NCBI GenBank assembly: GCA_025350405.1
Contig: JANXXX010000153.1
Coordinates: 1-44,169 of the forward strand
DNA: 44,169 nucleotides
Direction of reading: 5' to 3'
Origin: Gallionella sp.
GTDB taxonomy: Bacteria; Pseudomonadota; Gammaproteobacteria; Burkholderiales; Gallionellaceae
A model generated the notes under the pieces. It was given only the letters and a program-made list of their open reading frames with translations, was not told where the DNA came from and did no database searches. This document shows positions 28,301 through 35,020 of the stretch, piece by piece. The first letter of the stretch is position 1; each line of letters starts with the position of its first letter. The translations under genes and the position numbers were made by a program.

Positions 28301-29709
28301 TCGCGGCAGGTGGCAGTGTTACCGGCGACAACTCTTCCCCCGGCTCTCCCAGCCTGACACTGCCCAAATCGGCCACCATCCAGGCGGGGCTTGACATCAA
28401 GAACCTCTCGATGTCCATACAGAATGTGCAGAGCAGCGACACTACCAGCTTGACGGCTGGACGCGACATCGTATTTTCCCCGAATTCCAGTAGCCCATCC
28501 AGTACGACATTGGGCATCACGGTAGCGGGACCGGGGCAATTTGTTGTGCAGGCCGGGCGCAACGTTGATCTGGGTCAGTCCACTGGCCTTATGACTAACG
28601 GTAACCTCGTCAATCCTTATTTGCCCGAGCAGGGCGCAAGCATCACTGTTCTCGCAGGCGCAAGCAGCAATGTTTCCGGCTCGCCAGCGTTTGTAGGGAA
28701 ATATATCGATCCGGCATCAGGGAAAGGATATTCGCCTGATTTGATTTCATTCGTGAACAGCCACGGCGCTCAGGCCGCGAATGCTGCCGATGCATTTGCC
28801 GCATTCAATAAAATGCCCGCAGAGCTGCAAAGTACATTCGTCGATCAGGTGTTCTTCAGTGAGCTGAGGCAGTCAGGACGCAACGCAGCCAAAAAGGGTA
28901 ATTACCAAGCGGGATATGACGCGATCGCGACGCTGTTCCCGGCGGGCGGATGTAAGGGTGATATCAATCTCTACTACAGCCAGATCAAGACCATGCGCGG
29001 CGGGAATATCAACCTGCTGACACCGGGCGGTGGAGTTAATGCGGGTCTGGCCAATCCTTCATCCACGGGGCCACAAAAGACGGCTGCGCAACTCGGTATC
29101 GTTACCGTCAAGGGAGGCGACGTGAACGCCTTCGTCAACAATGATTTCATGGTTAATCAGTCACGTGTGTTTACGTTGCAGGGCGGCAATATCCTGATGT
29201 GGTCATCCACTGGCAATATCGATGCGGGCAAGGGTTCCAAGAGCGTGTCGTCCACCCCGCCGCCGCTGCTGGTTGTTGATCCGAAGACGGGCGCATTCAA
29301 TGTCGACGTGACTCAGTCTGTAGTGGGTAGCGGTATTCGTGTGCTGCTCGCGAACAAGAATGTGGTGCCGGGCACGGTCGATCTATTTGCGCCCAGCGGA
29401 GAGATCAATGCGGGCGATGCCGGGATTGGTGCCGCCGGCAATATTTTCCTGGGGGCGCTTCGAGTGGTTGGCGCGGACAATATCAATTTCGGCGGAACCA
29501 GCGTCGGTGTTCCGGTGGCCGCTCCAGCGCCGGTGAACTTCAGCGGCATGGGAAACATGCAGGATGCCAGCAATGCCGCAGATCAGGCCACACAAAACAT
29601 GAGCAATGCGAGCGACATGGCAAAGAAAAGTCTGGCCAATTTCAAGCCTACCTTCCTCTCGGTAGAAGTGACCGGGCTGGGAGCTGAAAGCGTGAGTTTG
29701 CAGCAATAG
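19372..29709 (+). CDS. Giant filamentous haemagglutinin-like exoprotein (TpsA)
   Basis: This 3445-residue protein begins with an extended basic signal peptide (cleavage about residue 40, TLAA/PPLP). The two-partner secretion domain lies at about 60-165, with NWQNFNI, WDANPSTIAG (NPNL-like) and INQNGIIFGNG (NPNGI-like). A beta-helix of repeated short strands rich in Gly, Asn, Ser and Thr occupies about 165-3100, with many GGNI/GS-type turns. The C-terminus, about 3120-3440, matches what I recall of DUF3739 (VDQVFFSELRQSGR, GDINLYYSQIKTMRGGNINLL). I count four cysteines, two of them as CAGTC just after the signal peptide. It is predicted to be a surface fibre for adhesion or biofilm, exported by the TpsB upstream. 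GAAGAGG lies ahead of the ATG. Confidence 0.93.
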   Translation: MKNNKRKSMKGQTVTLKFFNHAFAGALVAGLISAVPTLAAPPLPTPCAGTCGPATNLPFQAGLPTVSTSTSGTTMTITQTSPTAILNWQNFNINNGYSVNFVQPSSTASALNRIWDANPSTIAGALNANGQIYLINQNGIIFGNGAQVNTGALIASSLDIKDSVYQKGYLANNNTIGVFSAPTFSGTGGFVRVDTGAMLNGSRIMMFAPVVENNGSIATTDGQAVLAAGHNIYLEASQDPNLRGVLVEVDVTAPGTADAKLAGQVQNNAAGTVTNAADIIAQRGNVTLVGFAVNQQGRVSATTSVTQNGSIKLLARHSVNTSTSMANRSVADTSNTYYDIRATQTGVVTLDKNSVTQVIPESRDVSTTTDGQGFNPSIVEVMGKTVNVQGSIIAPGGKVNLVAVGSIDTTMLSGQSGYGIYQEINSQLPYSSFLNPYYKPDPSYSPVANAVARVFLDNGSLIDVSGSTASVSVARNILSVQLRGSQLADAPLQKNGFLWGKTVNIDIRKGSTLANYAGDEAQIGRTVAERTAAGGQVVITSTGDEMMNPGATINISGGQVSYTGDYVNTTTLISKGVAYDIANASPNLIYDAIGGSVSLTHNKWGVTETWNTLAGGDVRGTWDPGYVEGKAAGSVTLLAPNAALQGKMLANTVSGIYQRQPYADPASLALNNYQNTWKMLPKGGSLSIGYGQAVKDGNSGQYNFLTNANVAVQANPQQTNYTLGDVLSSTTPITLSTSLFSSNLNNLAVYTNGIASINSGASLVLAPGGSITLQGGQVDMLGSINAGGGTVSLKTVQTVKPAYNIAGTVTVGGNISTRGNWVNDSAFFGVPDTSSAIVANGGNISLSSGNVLNIASGFTFDASGGGWVDQSGKVHGGNGGSISLAGGVIQAALDQVVFSSYGVDTGKGGSLKLSAGDVQIGGVATNGVQFLPVSFFQTGGFSAYIVTAQGAKGLNVDGLIQPKAKSLMLNRDAAFKASGTGVYAFSNPGFLPDWQRNPVSITLAQTEGTKGKLTIGSAAQILTDPKASITLNAANQLTVLGTLAAPAGSINLNLTSNSSLYSPFQSIWLGSTSQLLAKGYFQQAQSNVQNLVQGQVLSGGKINIATNTGYVVAQSGSLLDVSGASANLDLSQLQSGGLVYRTSHVAGDAGSISVQTGEGALFDGNMNAGVEAGSQAAAGAFSLTLNNDPELSNPSVSPPNPGGYPMVPAQIQVMADGNGSFATRAGLTSGNDANAGKVSLNALAGKALLDAVALQKSGFDQMKLKSDNAIMLADQVNLQARRSITLDTPQLVANGSSTISAAQVTLGNLDQKLQITPNPAGGAGALNISGQLVDLTGNFLVSGVSQFNVASSGDIRLNGIINSTGTALTGSLRTLGNVSLQADQIYPSTMAQFKLSVEDSLGAPAGKITVLPGQHVASPVLSAGGQLTLSAADIVQNGTMKAPLGTLNLNGSHSVTLGSGSLTSVSAEGQTIPFGLIQGGNAWYYDLTGQGNLVAVAAPPQKIVKLGGPNVSVAKGAVIDLAGGGDLYANEFFAGTGGSVNVLDPVKAPANTYAILPGLSGFAPYDPQYAGQYAQAGSKTMLQPGSRVYLSGGTGIPAGYYTLLPASYALLPGAYRVIAVSGYTDRQPGLGATTLLDGTQIIAGKFAVAGTNIQDARWSGFAVSSGAIVRTQSEFHDSNANAFFAAQATSSGSIAPRSPIDAGQLIVNATAALQLAGTVNTQQVTGGKGAWVDLNGPGFDIVNAAGTGTAGLVELTTSVLNNLGAESLLIGGVRMQTSSGSSIAVSANTVVVDNSGAMLTGAEIILAAKNAVTVKAGSSVQGNGTYSGKAQNITLGDAVNSGDGALLRVSSGDQVTVTRNNSSGTLGTLSVENGASVSAQNSVLFDASHVTSLGGSTTLTGKALSVAASAIDIGNDSSSASSLWLTSALLGQMQNFQDITLHSYNDINFYGQATLGGLGAQGNHLISNLALNAMSLNGVNNAGNTASIDAANVTLMNNNTTLVRSAVPNGSGTLKINVDKIVLGEGAKAKAKNIRGFDNVVLNATQQISGQGKGELLLTSANANVHSLVLQGTLTGVAKSDQTIDATGYDTTILAPTVASAANGDIGAKLAITAKGILDKGSIDMAAGSVSLHATGVAATDGITLDTTSRTSASGSMKNLAGQVAYAPAGAITLVSDNGNLEVKSGAVVDVSGATSGGDAGSLTMTAAKGAVTVSGNLKGSAATGYAQGSYILDVASLGGAGNVLTGLNDTLTTGGFTNLRDMRIRTGNLVLDADVPGTARAKAQTFRLAADTGNIDVFGTVDSSGASGGNILLAAKNNLTLNVGALLDAHATGAGQTVGKVALETSAGSIELNNQLIDVHGNGNTGGSVLLHAPRNIANSDVALNNTGGTKLNVSTGTTVTVEAFKTYTSSTGILTAADVAATSIYNTEATAFAANAAAVKTRLGMLADPNLHLTPGAEIDSATNLTLTKDWDLSSWRFNDGNGGVTESGILTLKAVGDINFGTVNATTGVATTASLCDGFTSATSFALLPAGSSSWSYRLVAGADLMGANVLAVNNAATGNVNLAPGGYTPAVYGGRGGRTLMTPAKTSFDMVRTGTGSIDLAAGGGLYLGNSNAMIYTAGQKTQGLPASLAGSATKAFTTNGGDVNIAVKGDINATGQLGTGSAVNQLISDWLWRQGSTSSTNGTYATLPAWWVDFGSFAQNIGALGGGNLNISAGGNITSLSAVVPSTGYVTTPGAAATLLTGGNLSVKAGGNINSGIFYVGNGQGLISAGGALDSSRGNASTNITLNTILALGQGNIDVKTGGDLNLQTVLNPTMIGLGPIFFTYGDNSGVSLASLNGNVLLSNDTGFYAATPALINNLATSPYINPGLAKPGALTVYPGTLNVTALNGSISNNLSSSNTMTLFPSSRGNLQFLAASDINFNGFLTVSDVSTSTLQANTPVSIYSDVVSVGHGVATGSQLPLHSGDTAPIIIAAGGSVTGDNSSPGSPSLTLPKSATIQAGLDIKNLSMSIQNVQSSDTTSLTAGRDIVFSPNSSSPSSTTLGITVAGPGQFVVQAGRNVDLGQSTGLMTNGNLVNPYLPEQGASITVLAGASSNVSGSPAFVGKYIDPASGKGYSPDLISFVNSHGAQAANAADAFAAFNKMPAELQSTFVDQVFFSELRQSGRNAAKKGNYQAGYDAIATLFPAGGCKGDINLYYSQIKTMRGGNINLLTPGGGVNAGLANPSSTGPQKTAAQLGIVTVKGGDVNAFVNNDFMVNQSRVFTLQGGNILMWSSTGNIDAGKGSKSVSSTPPPLLVVDPKTGAFNVDVTQSVVGSGIRVLLANKNVVPGTVDLFAPSGEINAGDAGIGAAGNIFLGALRVVGADNINFGGTSVGVPVAAPAPVNFSGMGNMQDASNAADQATQNMSNASDMAKKSLANFKPTFLSVEVTGLGAESVSLQQ

Positions 29710-29779
29710 GACGGCAACATTTTTTGCCTCGGACACGAGGTGTCACTTATTTGTAACTTAATACTGCGAAAATTGAAAT

Positions 29780-31570
29780 ATGAAGATATCTATCGTTAAA
29801 CGCATCAAAAATCCTGTTCTAATTCTAGTTTCTGTTCTGGCATTCTTGCCCGGATTGTCCCATGCCTGGTGGAATGGGGACTGGTCAGCGCGCAAGAAGA
29901 TCACGCTAAATATATCGCAGGCGGATATCAAGGAAGCGCTACCTCAGGCAACGGTTCTAGTACGACTGCATACCGGCAACTTCGATTTCACCAATGCCAA
30001 GGATGACGGGAGAGATATTCGATTCTTCCTGGCTAAAGACGACAAGACGCCACTTAATTTTCACATCGAAAAGTATGATCCGCTCAACGAGATGGCATTG
30101 ATCTGGGTGCAAGTTCCCAATCTTGTTGCAGGCAAGGAAACAGCCATCTACATGTATTCAGGCAACAGCAAGGCCAGTGCAGCCGATGAAGCGGCCAACA
30201 CTTACGATAACAACATGGCTGCAGTATTTCATTTCGCTGAAAAAGAGAGCCCTAACGACTCGACCGCGAACAATAACAACGTGACACAATTTTCCGTGAA
30301 GCTGGGTGATGGCTCGTTGATCGGGGGCGGTGCGACATTCGACGGTCAGAGCGTATTAACTGTGACGTCTTCTCCATCGATCAAGTTTGACGCCAGCCGG
30401 GGCATGACGGTGTCAGCGTGGATCAAGGTGATGGCGGTCCAAGGTAATGCCATTTTGTTCCAGCAGCAGAATGGCGGGAAATCGGTTGTTCTCGGTATCG
30501 AGGCGGGTAAACTCTATGCGTCGTCAGGCGCATCGAGTACGCCAAAAACGACGGAAGTGGTATTGGGAGCGTGGCATCATGTGGCGCTGACGGCAGGAAA
30601 GGATTTGACTCTCTATCTGGATGGCAAGGAAGTCGCTACGGCTGCCGCTCCGATAGCGGACATGCAAGGCGATATCTCAGTAGGCAAAGGCTACACGGGT
30701 GTGATGGATGAGTTCGAGGTTTCCAACATTGCACGCCCGGCTGACTGGATCAAGGTCGCTGCCAAGGGGCAGGGTCCCGATGCATTGCTGCTGACTTACG
30801 GAGAGGATGAGTCACCCGGCGGCGAAAGTGGCAATTCTTATTTCGGCACCATCCTGCATTCGGTCACACTGGATGGCTGGGTGGTCATCGGCATATTGAT
30901 GCTAATGGCTGCTATCAGCTGGTTGGTGATGGCGCTCAAGGCGATGGTGATCAACAAGGTTGAGAAGGGGAATAAAACTTTCCTGAATGACTATAAGCAG
31001 CTGGCAATCACCGAAACGGGCAAGCTCGACGCGAACGATACCGATGAAGACTCGGACATCAGCGATTCTCCGCTGTTGACCGCGCTGATCGGCAAGCATG
31101 ACCATTTTCAGGATTCGCCGCTGTATCATATTTATCATACCGGTGTGCAGGAAATAAAGCGCCGTTTCGGCAATGCCGAAGTAGGGCAGCAAAACCTGAC
31201 ACCGCAGGCGATCGGGGCGATCAAGGCCAGCCTGGATGCGACTCTGGTGCGCGAGAATCAGAAGCTCAATAGCCTGATGGTGCTGCTCACCATCGCGATC
31301 AGCGGCGGCCCGTTTCTGGGGTTGCTCGGAACGGTGGTGGGCGTGATGATCACCTTTGCCGCGATTGCCGCCACGGGCGATGTAAACGTGGCTGCGATTG
31401 CGCCAGGAATTGCGGCGGCGCTGGTGGCGACGGTGGCAGGCTTGGCGGTCGCGATCCCTGCACTGTTCGGCTACAACTACATCGGCAGCAAGATCAAGAA
31501 TGTTACCGCAGACATGCATGTCTTTTCGGACGAGTTTGTCAGCCGTATCACAGAAGTCTATTCACGCTAA
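29780..31570 (+). CDS. ExbB/TolQ-type proton channel with N-terminal DUF2341 and LamG-like domains
   Basis: The 596 residues are more than double a normal ExbB. A signal peptide (about 1-29) leads to a DUF2341-like domain (AWWNGDWSARKKITLN) and a concanavalin/LamG-like domain at about 150-330 (GMTVSAWIKV, GAWHHVALTAGKDLTLYLDG, GVMDEFEVSN). Membrane spans lie at about 369-391, 497-530 and 538-568, with a large cytoplasmic loop between the first two. The last two spans carry the ExbB/TolQ signature (GGPFLGLLGTVVGVMITF and PGIAAALVATVAGLAVAIPALFGYNY). The carbohydrate-binding-like part therefore sits in the periplasm, attached to the proton-driven motor. ExbD follows six bases later. A small hairpin at 29727-29740 lies between it and the adhesin gene. 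Confidence 0.92.
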   Translation: MKISIVKRIKNPVLILVSVLAFLPGLSHAWWNGDWSARKKITLNISQADIKEALPQATVLVRLHTGNFDFTNAKDDGRDIRFFLAKDDKTPLNFHIEKYDPLNEMALIWVQVPNLVAGKETAIYMYSGNSKASAADEAANTYDNNMAAVFHFAEKESPNDSTANNNNVTQFSVKLGDGSLIGGGATFDGQSVLTVTSSPSIKFDASRGMTVSAWIKVMAVQGNAILFQQQNGGKSVVLGIEAGKLYASSGASSTPKTTEVVLGAWHHVALTAGKDLTLYLDGKEVATAAAPIADMQGDISVGKGYTGVMDEFEVSNIARPADWIKVAAKGQGPDALLLTYGEDESPGGESGNSYFGTILHSVTLDGWVVIGILMLMAAISWLVMALKAMVINKVEKGNKTFLNDYKQLAITETGKLDANDTDEDSDISDSPLLTALIGKHDHFQDSPLYHIYHTGVQEIKRRFGNAEVGQQNLTPQAIGAIKASLDATLVRENQKLNSLMVLLTIAISGGPFLGLLGTVVGVMITFAAIAATGDVNVAAIAPGIAAALVATVAGLAVAIPALFGYNYIGSKIKNVTADMHVFSDEFVSRITEVYSR

Positions 31571-31576
31571 CCGGCC

Positions 31577-31981
31577 ATGAAAGTACAGGCCGAAAACGAA
31601 CCGTATGACGAGATCAACATCACGCCGATGCTGGATCTGGCTTATGTGCTGTTGATCATTTTTATCATCATGACGACTGCATCCGTGCAGGGCATCAAGG
31701 TCAACCTGCCCAAGGCGAGCGCAGCACCCAGTCTTGCCAAGGCGAAAACCAAAGCAATCACTGTGGCCGAGGATGGCAAGATTTATCTCGATACTTATCC
31801 GGTCACCATGGCTGAGCTGGAGACCCGCCTGCGCGGCTTTAAGGCTGAGATTCCTGATCTTCCTGTGGTCATCAAGGGCGATGCGAAAGTTCAGTACGAG
31901 AAGGTTATCGAGGTAATGGACCTGCTGGGTCGGCTGGATATTACCCACCTCGGCCTGGTTACCCAGAAGCTGGTGAAGTAG
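31577..31981 (+). CDS. exbD: ExbD/TolR biopolymer transport protein
   Basis: This 134-residue protein has a short cytoplasmic N-terminus (DEINITPMLD), one membrane span at about 18-38, and a periplasmic domain ending in DLLGRLDITHLGLVTQ, all typical of ExbD. Asp20 in MLDLAYVLL is the conserved proton-path residue. With ExbB it forms the motor that passes proton motive force to TonB. The gene starts six bases after exbB and 17 bases before the TonB-like gene, so the three are surely co-transcribed. Confidence 0.95.
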   Translation: MKVQAENEPYDEINITPMLDLAYVLLIIFIIMTTASVQGIKVNLPKASAAPSLAKAKTKAITVAEDGKIYLDTYPVTMAELETRLRGFKAEIPDLPVVIKGDAKVQYEKVIEVMDLLGRLDITHLGLVTQKLVK

Positions 31982-31998
31982 GGTTATAGAACTCATCC

Positions 31999-32637
31999 AT
32001 GAAATCCAAAAATAGTTTTCGCAGGCGCTTGCCGCTTCTGATCGGCGGCATATTTTTTCTCATTCTGGTCGTCGGCGTGGTGATACTGATCAAAAAATTT
32101 CTGGACAATCCGGATCGTCCGAATTTGCGGAGAGTGCAGCAGATATCCCTGATCAAACCAGCTGAGCCGCCACCTCCACCGCCGCCGGAAGAGAAGCCGC
32201 CCGATGTTAAAGAAGAGGTGAAGCTGGACGAGCCGCCTCCGTCACAGCCAGATGCACCACCGCCAGGCGCCAATCTGGGATTGGATGCGGACGGCAAGGG
32301 CAACGGAGATTCGTTCGGGCTGGTGGGCAACAAAGGCGGACGCGAGCTGACCATAGGCGGAAACGGCAGCCGTTTCGGCGGCTATCTGGGCGGGCTGCAG
32401 AAAAGCATACGCGATGAATTGGCTCGCAACGAAAAATTGCGCAAAGGTGAATACAAGGCTGAGGTTGCAATCTGGATTGGCCGCAATGGCAGCCTGGAAC
32501 GTTTCGAGTTTCTGGGTTCGAGCGGTGAGCCTGATGTGGATGCTGCGATGAAGAAGGTTCTGGGCAGCATCAGACAATTCGATGAGCCGCCGTCGGATAT
32601 GCCACAGCCGGTGAAGCTGCGCATCAGTTCTCGCTGA
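31999..32637 (+). CDS. TonB-family energy transducer
   Basis: The 212 residues comprise a basic cytoplasmic tip, one membrane span at about 13-33, a periplasmic Pro-rich segment at about 50-90 (PAEPPPPPPPEEKPPDVKEE) and a Gly-rich linker. The C-terminal TonB-like domain, at about 130-212, has AEVAIWIGRNGSLERFEFLGSSGEPDVDAAMKKVL. Such proteins carry conformational energy from ExbB/ExbD to an outer-membrane partner. The expected partner, a TonB-dependent receptor with a plug domain, is not encoded nearby; a porin-like protein follows instead, 55 bases downstream. Confidence 0.88.
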   Translation: MKSKNSFRRRLPLLIGGIFFLILVVGVVILIKKFLDNPDRPNLRRVQQISLIKPAEPPPPPPPEEKPPDVKEEVKLDEPPPSQPDAPPPGANLGLDADGKGNGDSFGLVGNKGGRELTIGGNGSRFGGYLGGLQKSIRDELARNEKLRKGEYKAEVAIWIGRNGSLERFEFLGSSGEPDVDAAMKKVLGSIRQFDEPPSDMPQPVKLRISSR

Positions 32638-32692
32638 AAATGATTTATGTATCTCCAGAGTCAGACGGGTGTCAATTAAGGAAAGCTAAAGT

Positions 32693-34309
32693 ATGAGAGT
32701 CATGAGAATCGTTTCGTTATTTTTTGTTTTGGGGTTTACTTCCTTTTCTGCTTTTGCAGAAGACAAGAATGTCATACCCCATGATGCTGTTGCACCCTCT
32801 GATGCTGCTACAACATCGGTATCTGGCACGGAGTCACCGGTAGTTAATAATGCCGTTGCTCAAAGCGTACCGGCAGGTGATAGCTCAGCGAAAAATACGA
32901 CGGATGTTCCAGCGAGCGCAGTTTCAACTGATGTTTCGATGAGCAAAGCTCCGAATAATCTTCCCACTCCCAACATTGTGCCGAGCGATGTATCGGCAAA
33001 AGCAGGTGTTGTGCGTGTACCTTATGTGCCTGAAGTGGTGATGCGGGAAATCAAGGAGGAAATCAGGCAGGAGGTTCTGGCGCAAGCCAGGGGTGAGCGC
33101 TGGGGGGATCCTGGCGCATTGCCTGATTGGTTGAACCGCATTTCCTGGGATGGCGATTTTCGCCTGCGTTTTCAGCGGGACGGTTTCCCTGCCGGGAACA
33201 CGCTGCCGGCTCAGTACAACCCGGCTGGTTTGAATCTGATCAGCAATACCACCGATACTCACAACTACATGCGCATACAAGCGCGTATCGGCATGAAGGC
33301 AAAGGTTAGCGACTATACGTTTGCCGCCTTTCGCCTCAGCACGGGTACAACAAGCAATCCGGTTTCCAATAATCAGACATTAGGCAGCGGGTTCAACAAG
33401 TCTTCTCTGGTATTTGATCGTGCTTATATGCAAAGCACCCCTTACTCTTGGCTGGCACTAAGCGCAGGAAAGATGCCCAACCCCTGGTTGTCTACCGATC
33501 TGGTATGGGATTCGGATGTCAATTTTGAGGGTGTAGCGGCACAACTTAAGCCAAGAATCAGCGAGGAATGGAGTGGTTTCCTGACAGCCGGTGCATTCCC
33601 GTTCCAGGATATACAGCGCTCGGATACGGTATTGGCCAAGTCCAAATGGCTGTATGGCACCCAGCTTAGCGCGCGGTGGACGGCGATTAATTCCTCCACC
33701 GCCCAATTCGGCGTTGCTCTATATGACTTTAGAAATGTCGAGGGAATACCCAATACAACATCCGGTTCACATTTCAATGACAACACGGCGGCGCAAAGCA
33801 TGCAAAAGGGAAATACACTGATGTTTGTCAATGCTATTGGTGATCCGGCCATCTATGGGATAGCGGCAAAATTCAGGGAGCTAAATTATACGGCCAGAAT
33901 GGACTTGGCGACTTTCGACCCTGTGCATGTAGTGCTTAGCGGTGACTACGTCAAGAATCTGGGATTTGACGCGGCAGAAATCGCGTCACGCACCGGACAG
34001 GCTGCGCCAGTGCCAAAAATCACCGGCTATCAGGCTATGCTGGCTGTCGGCAATCCTCGGATCAAACAACGTGGCGACTGGCAAGTCAACGTCGCATATA
34101 AATATCTTGAGCGAGATGCGGTGCTGGATTCGCTGACCGATTCGGACTTCCATCTGGGCGGTACTAATGCCAAGGGCTTTATCATAGGTGCAAGTTATGG
34201 CCTGGATAAGGAAACCAGCCTTGGTTTGCGCTGGATCAGTACTGATCAGATCGATGGCCCACCGCTGTCGATAGATACGCTGCAAGTCGATCTGAATATG
34301 CGTTTCTGA
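32693..34309 (+). CDS. Putative outer-membrane porin with long N-terminal extension
   Basis: The 538-residue protein starts with a signal peptide (about 1-22, ending SAFA/ED). A segment of about 80 residues rich in Ser, Ala, Val and Pro follows, then a conserved-looking VRVPYVPEVV and a charged helix (REIKEEIRQEVLAQARGERW). From about residue 145 (WLNRISWDGDFRLRFQRDG) the pattern is a beta-barrel with alternating strands, ending in DTLQVDLNMRF with a terminal Phe, the BamA recognition signal. It resembles the putative-porin families used for small solutes. GGAAAG precedes the ATG. Its place after tonB makes the extension a candidate contact for TonB (inference). Confidence 0.8.
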   Translation: MRVMRIVSLFFVLGFTSFSAFAEDKNVIPHDAVAPSDAATTSVSGTESPVVNNAVAQSVPAGDSSAKNTTDVPASAVSTDVSMSKAPNNLPTPNIVPSDVSAKAGVVRVPYVPEVVMREIKEEIRQEVLAQARGERWGDPGALPDWLNRISWDGDFRLRFQRDGFPAGNTLPAQYNPAGLNLISNTTDTHNYMRIQARIGMKAKVSDYTFAAFRLSTGTTSNPVSNNQTLGSGFNKSSLVFDRAYMQSTPYSWLALSAGKMPNPWLSTDLVWDSDVNFEGVAAQLKPRISEEWSGFLTAGAFPFQDIQRSDTVLAKSKWLYGTQLSARWTAINSSTAQFGVALYDFRNVEGIPNTTSGSHFNDNTAAQSMQKGNTLMFVNAIGDPAIYGIAAKFRELNYTARMDLATFDPVHVVLSGDYVKNLGFDAAEIASRTGQAAPVPKITGYQAMLAVGNPRIKQRGDWQVNVAYKYLERDAVLDSLTDSDFHLGGTNAKGFIIGASYGLDKETSLGLRWISTDQIDGPPLSIDTLQVDLNMRF

Positions 34310-34325
34310 AATGGAGTATTTGAAA

Positions 34326-34994
34326 ATGAAAAACTTTTTAACACTGCAAAATCTATTGCGGGCCGGAACACTGTTCCTGGCATGGGCAACAGTGACCGAT
34401 GTCATGGCAGGTACCGACAACGACGTAAAAGACAAACAAGCTTTGCATCGCGTGCAATTGCAACTGCATTCAACACAACAGGAAAAGACTGAGCTTGTTG
34501 TCCAGGTTGAAGCGCTGAAAAAGCAGGTCGGTGAGCTGGATTCAAAGCGAGCGGCTCTTGAAAAAAAATTGAGTGGCCAGTCCAGGCAGATTTCCGAGCT
34601 TTCAGACAAGCAACTTTCCGACAAGCAGCAACAGGCCGAGCTCTCTGGCAAGTATCAGGAGATTGAAAATAAACTTAAGCAGGTGGAACAACAGTTATCT
34701 ACAACCAGCAATAACTTGCAGCAGACGCAAACAGAAAAGGAGCGGGAGCGGAAAAAATTGGACGGGGATATTCGGGTATGCGAGAAGAAGAATTCCGAAT
34801 TCTATTTGCTCAGTGTAAAGCTCATGGATAAATATCAAACCAAGGGCGTTCTGGATGCCATGCGTCAGGCGGAGCCTTTTACGCAGCTGGAGAAGGTCAG
34901 GATGGAAAATCTGCTGCAAGAATATCGCGACAAGGCGGAGGCCAACAGGATTGCATCCGGAAGCAATGATACCCAGGATGTTCAACGCCCCTGA
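34326..34994 (+). CDS. Exported coiled-coil protein
   Basis: I prefer the ATG at 34326, with GGAG at 34313-34316 nine bases upstream, over the ATG at 34311; it gives 222 residues. A signal peptide (about 1-28, ending DVMA) is followed by a long coiled coil, about residues 30-150, rich in Gln, Lys, Glu and Leu heptads (EKTELVVQVEALKKQVGELD). The C-terminal region is short (LMDKYQTKGVLDAMRQAEPF). No enzyme motif is seen. Encoded 16 bases after the porin, it could be a periplasmic spacer, or a tether between envelope layers for the energised system. Function unknown. Confidence 0.82.
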   Translation: MKNFLTLQNLLRAGTLFLAWATVTDVMAGTDNDVKDKQALHRVQLQLHSTQQEKTELVVQVEALKKQVGELDSKRAALEKKLSGQSRQISELSDKQLSDKQQQAELSGKYQEIENKLKQVEQQLSTTSNNLQQTQTEKERERKKLDGDIRVCEKKNSEFYLLSVKLMDKYQTKGVLDAMRQAEPFTQLEKVRMENLLQEYRDKAEANRIASGSNDTQDVQRP

Positions 34995-35020
34995 TCGGCA
35001 CAAATGAGTGGCCGACGCAA

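Noticed and set aside
19372-29709. Possibility that the adhesin repeats are a CRISPR or tandem DNA repeat array
   Set aside because: The repetition is of short protein strand motifs within one open frame, with no regularly spaced identical DNA repeats.
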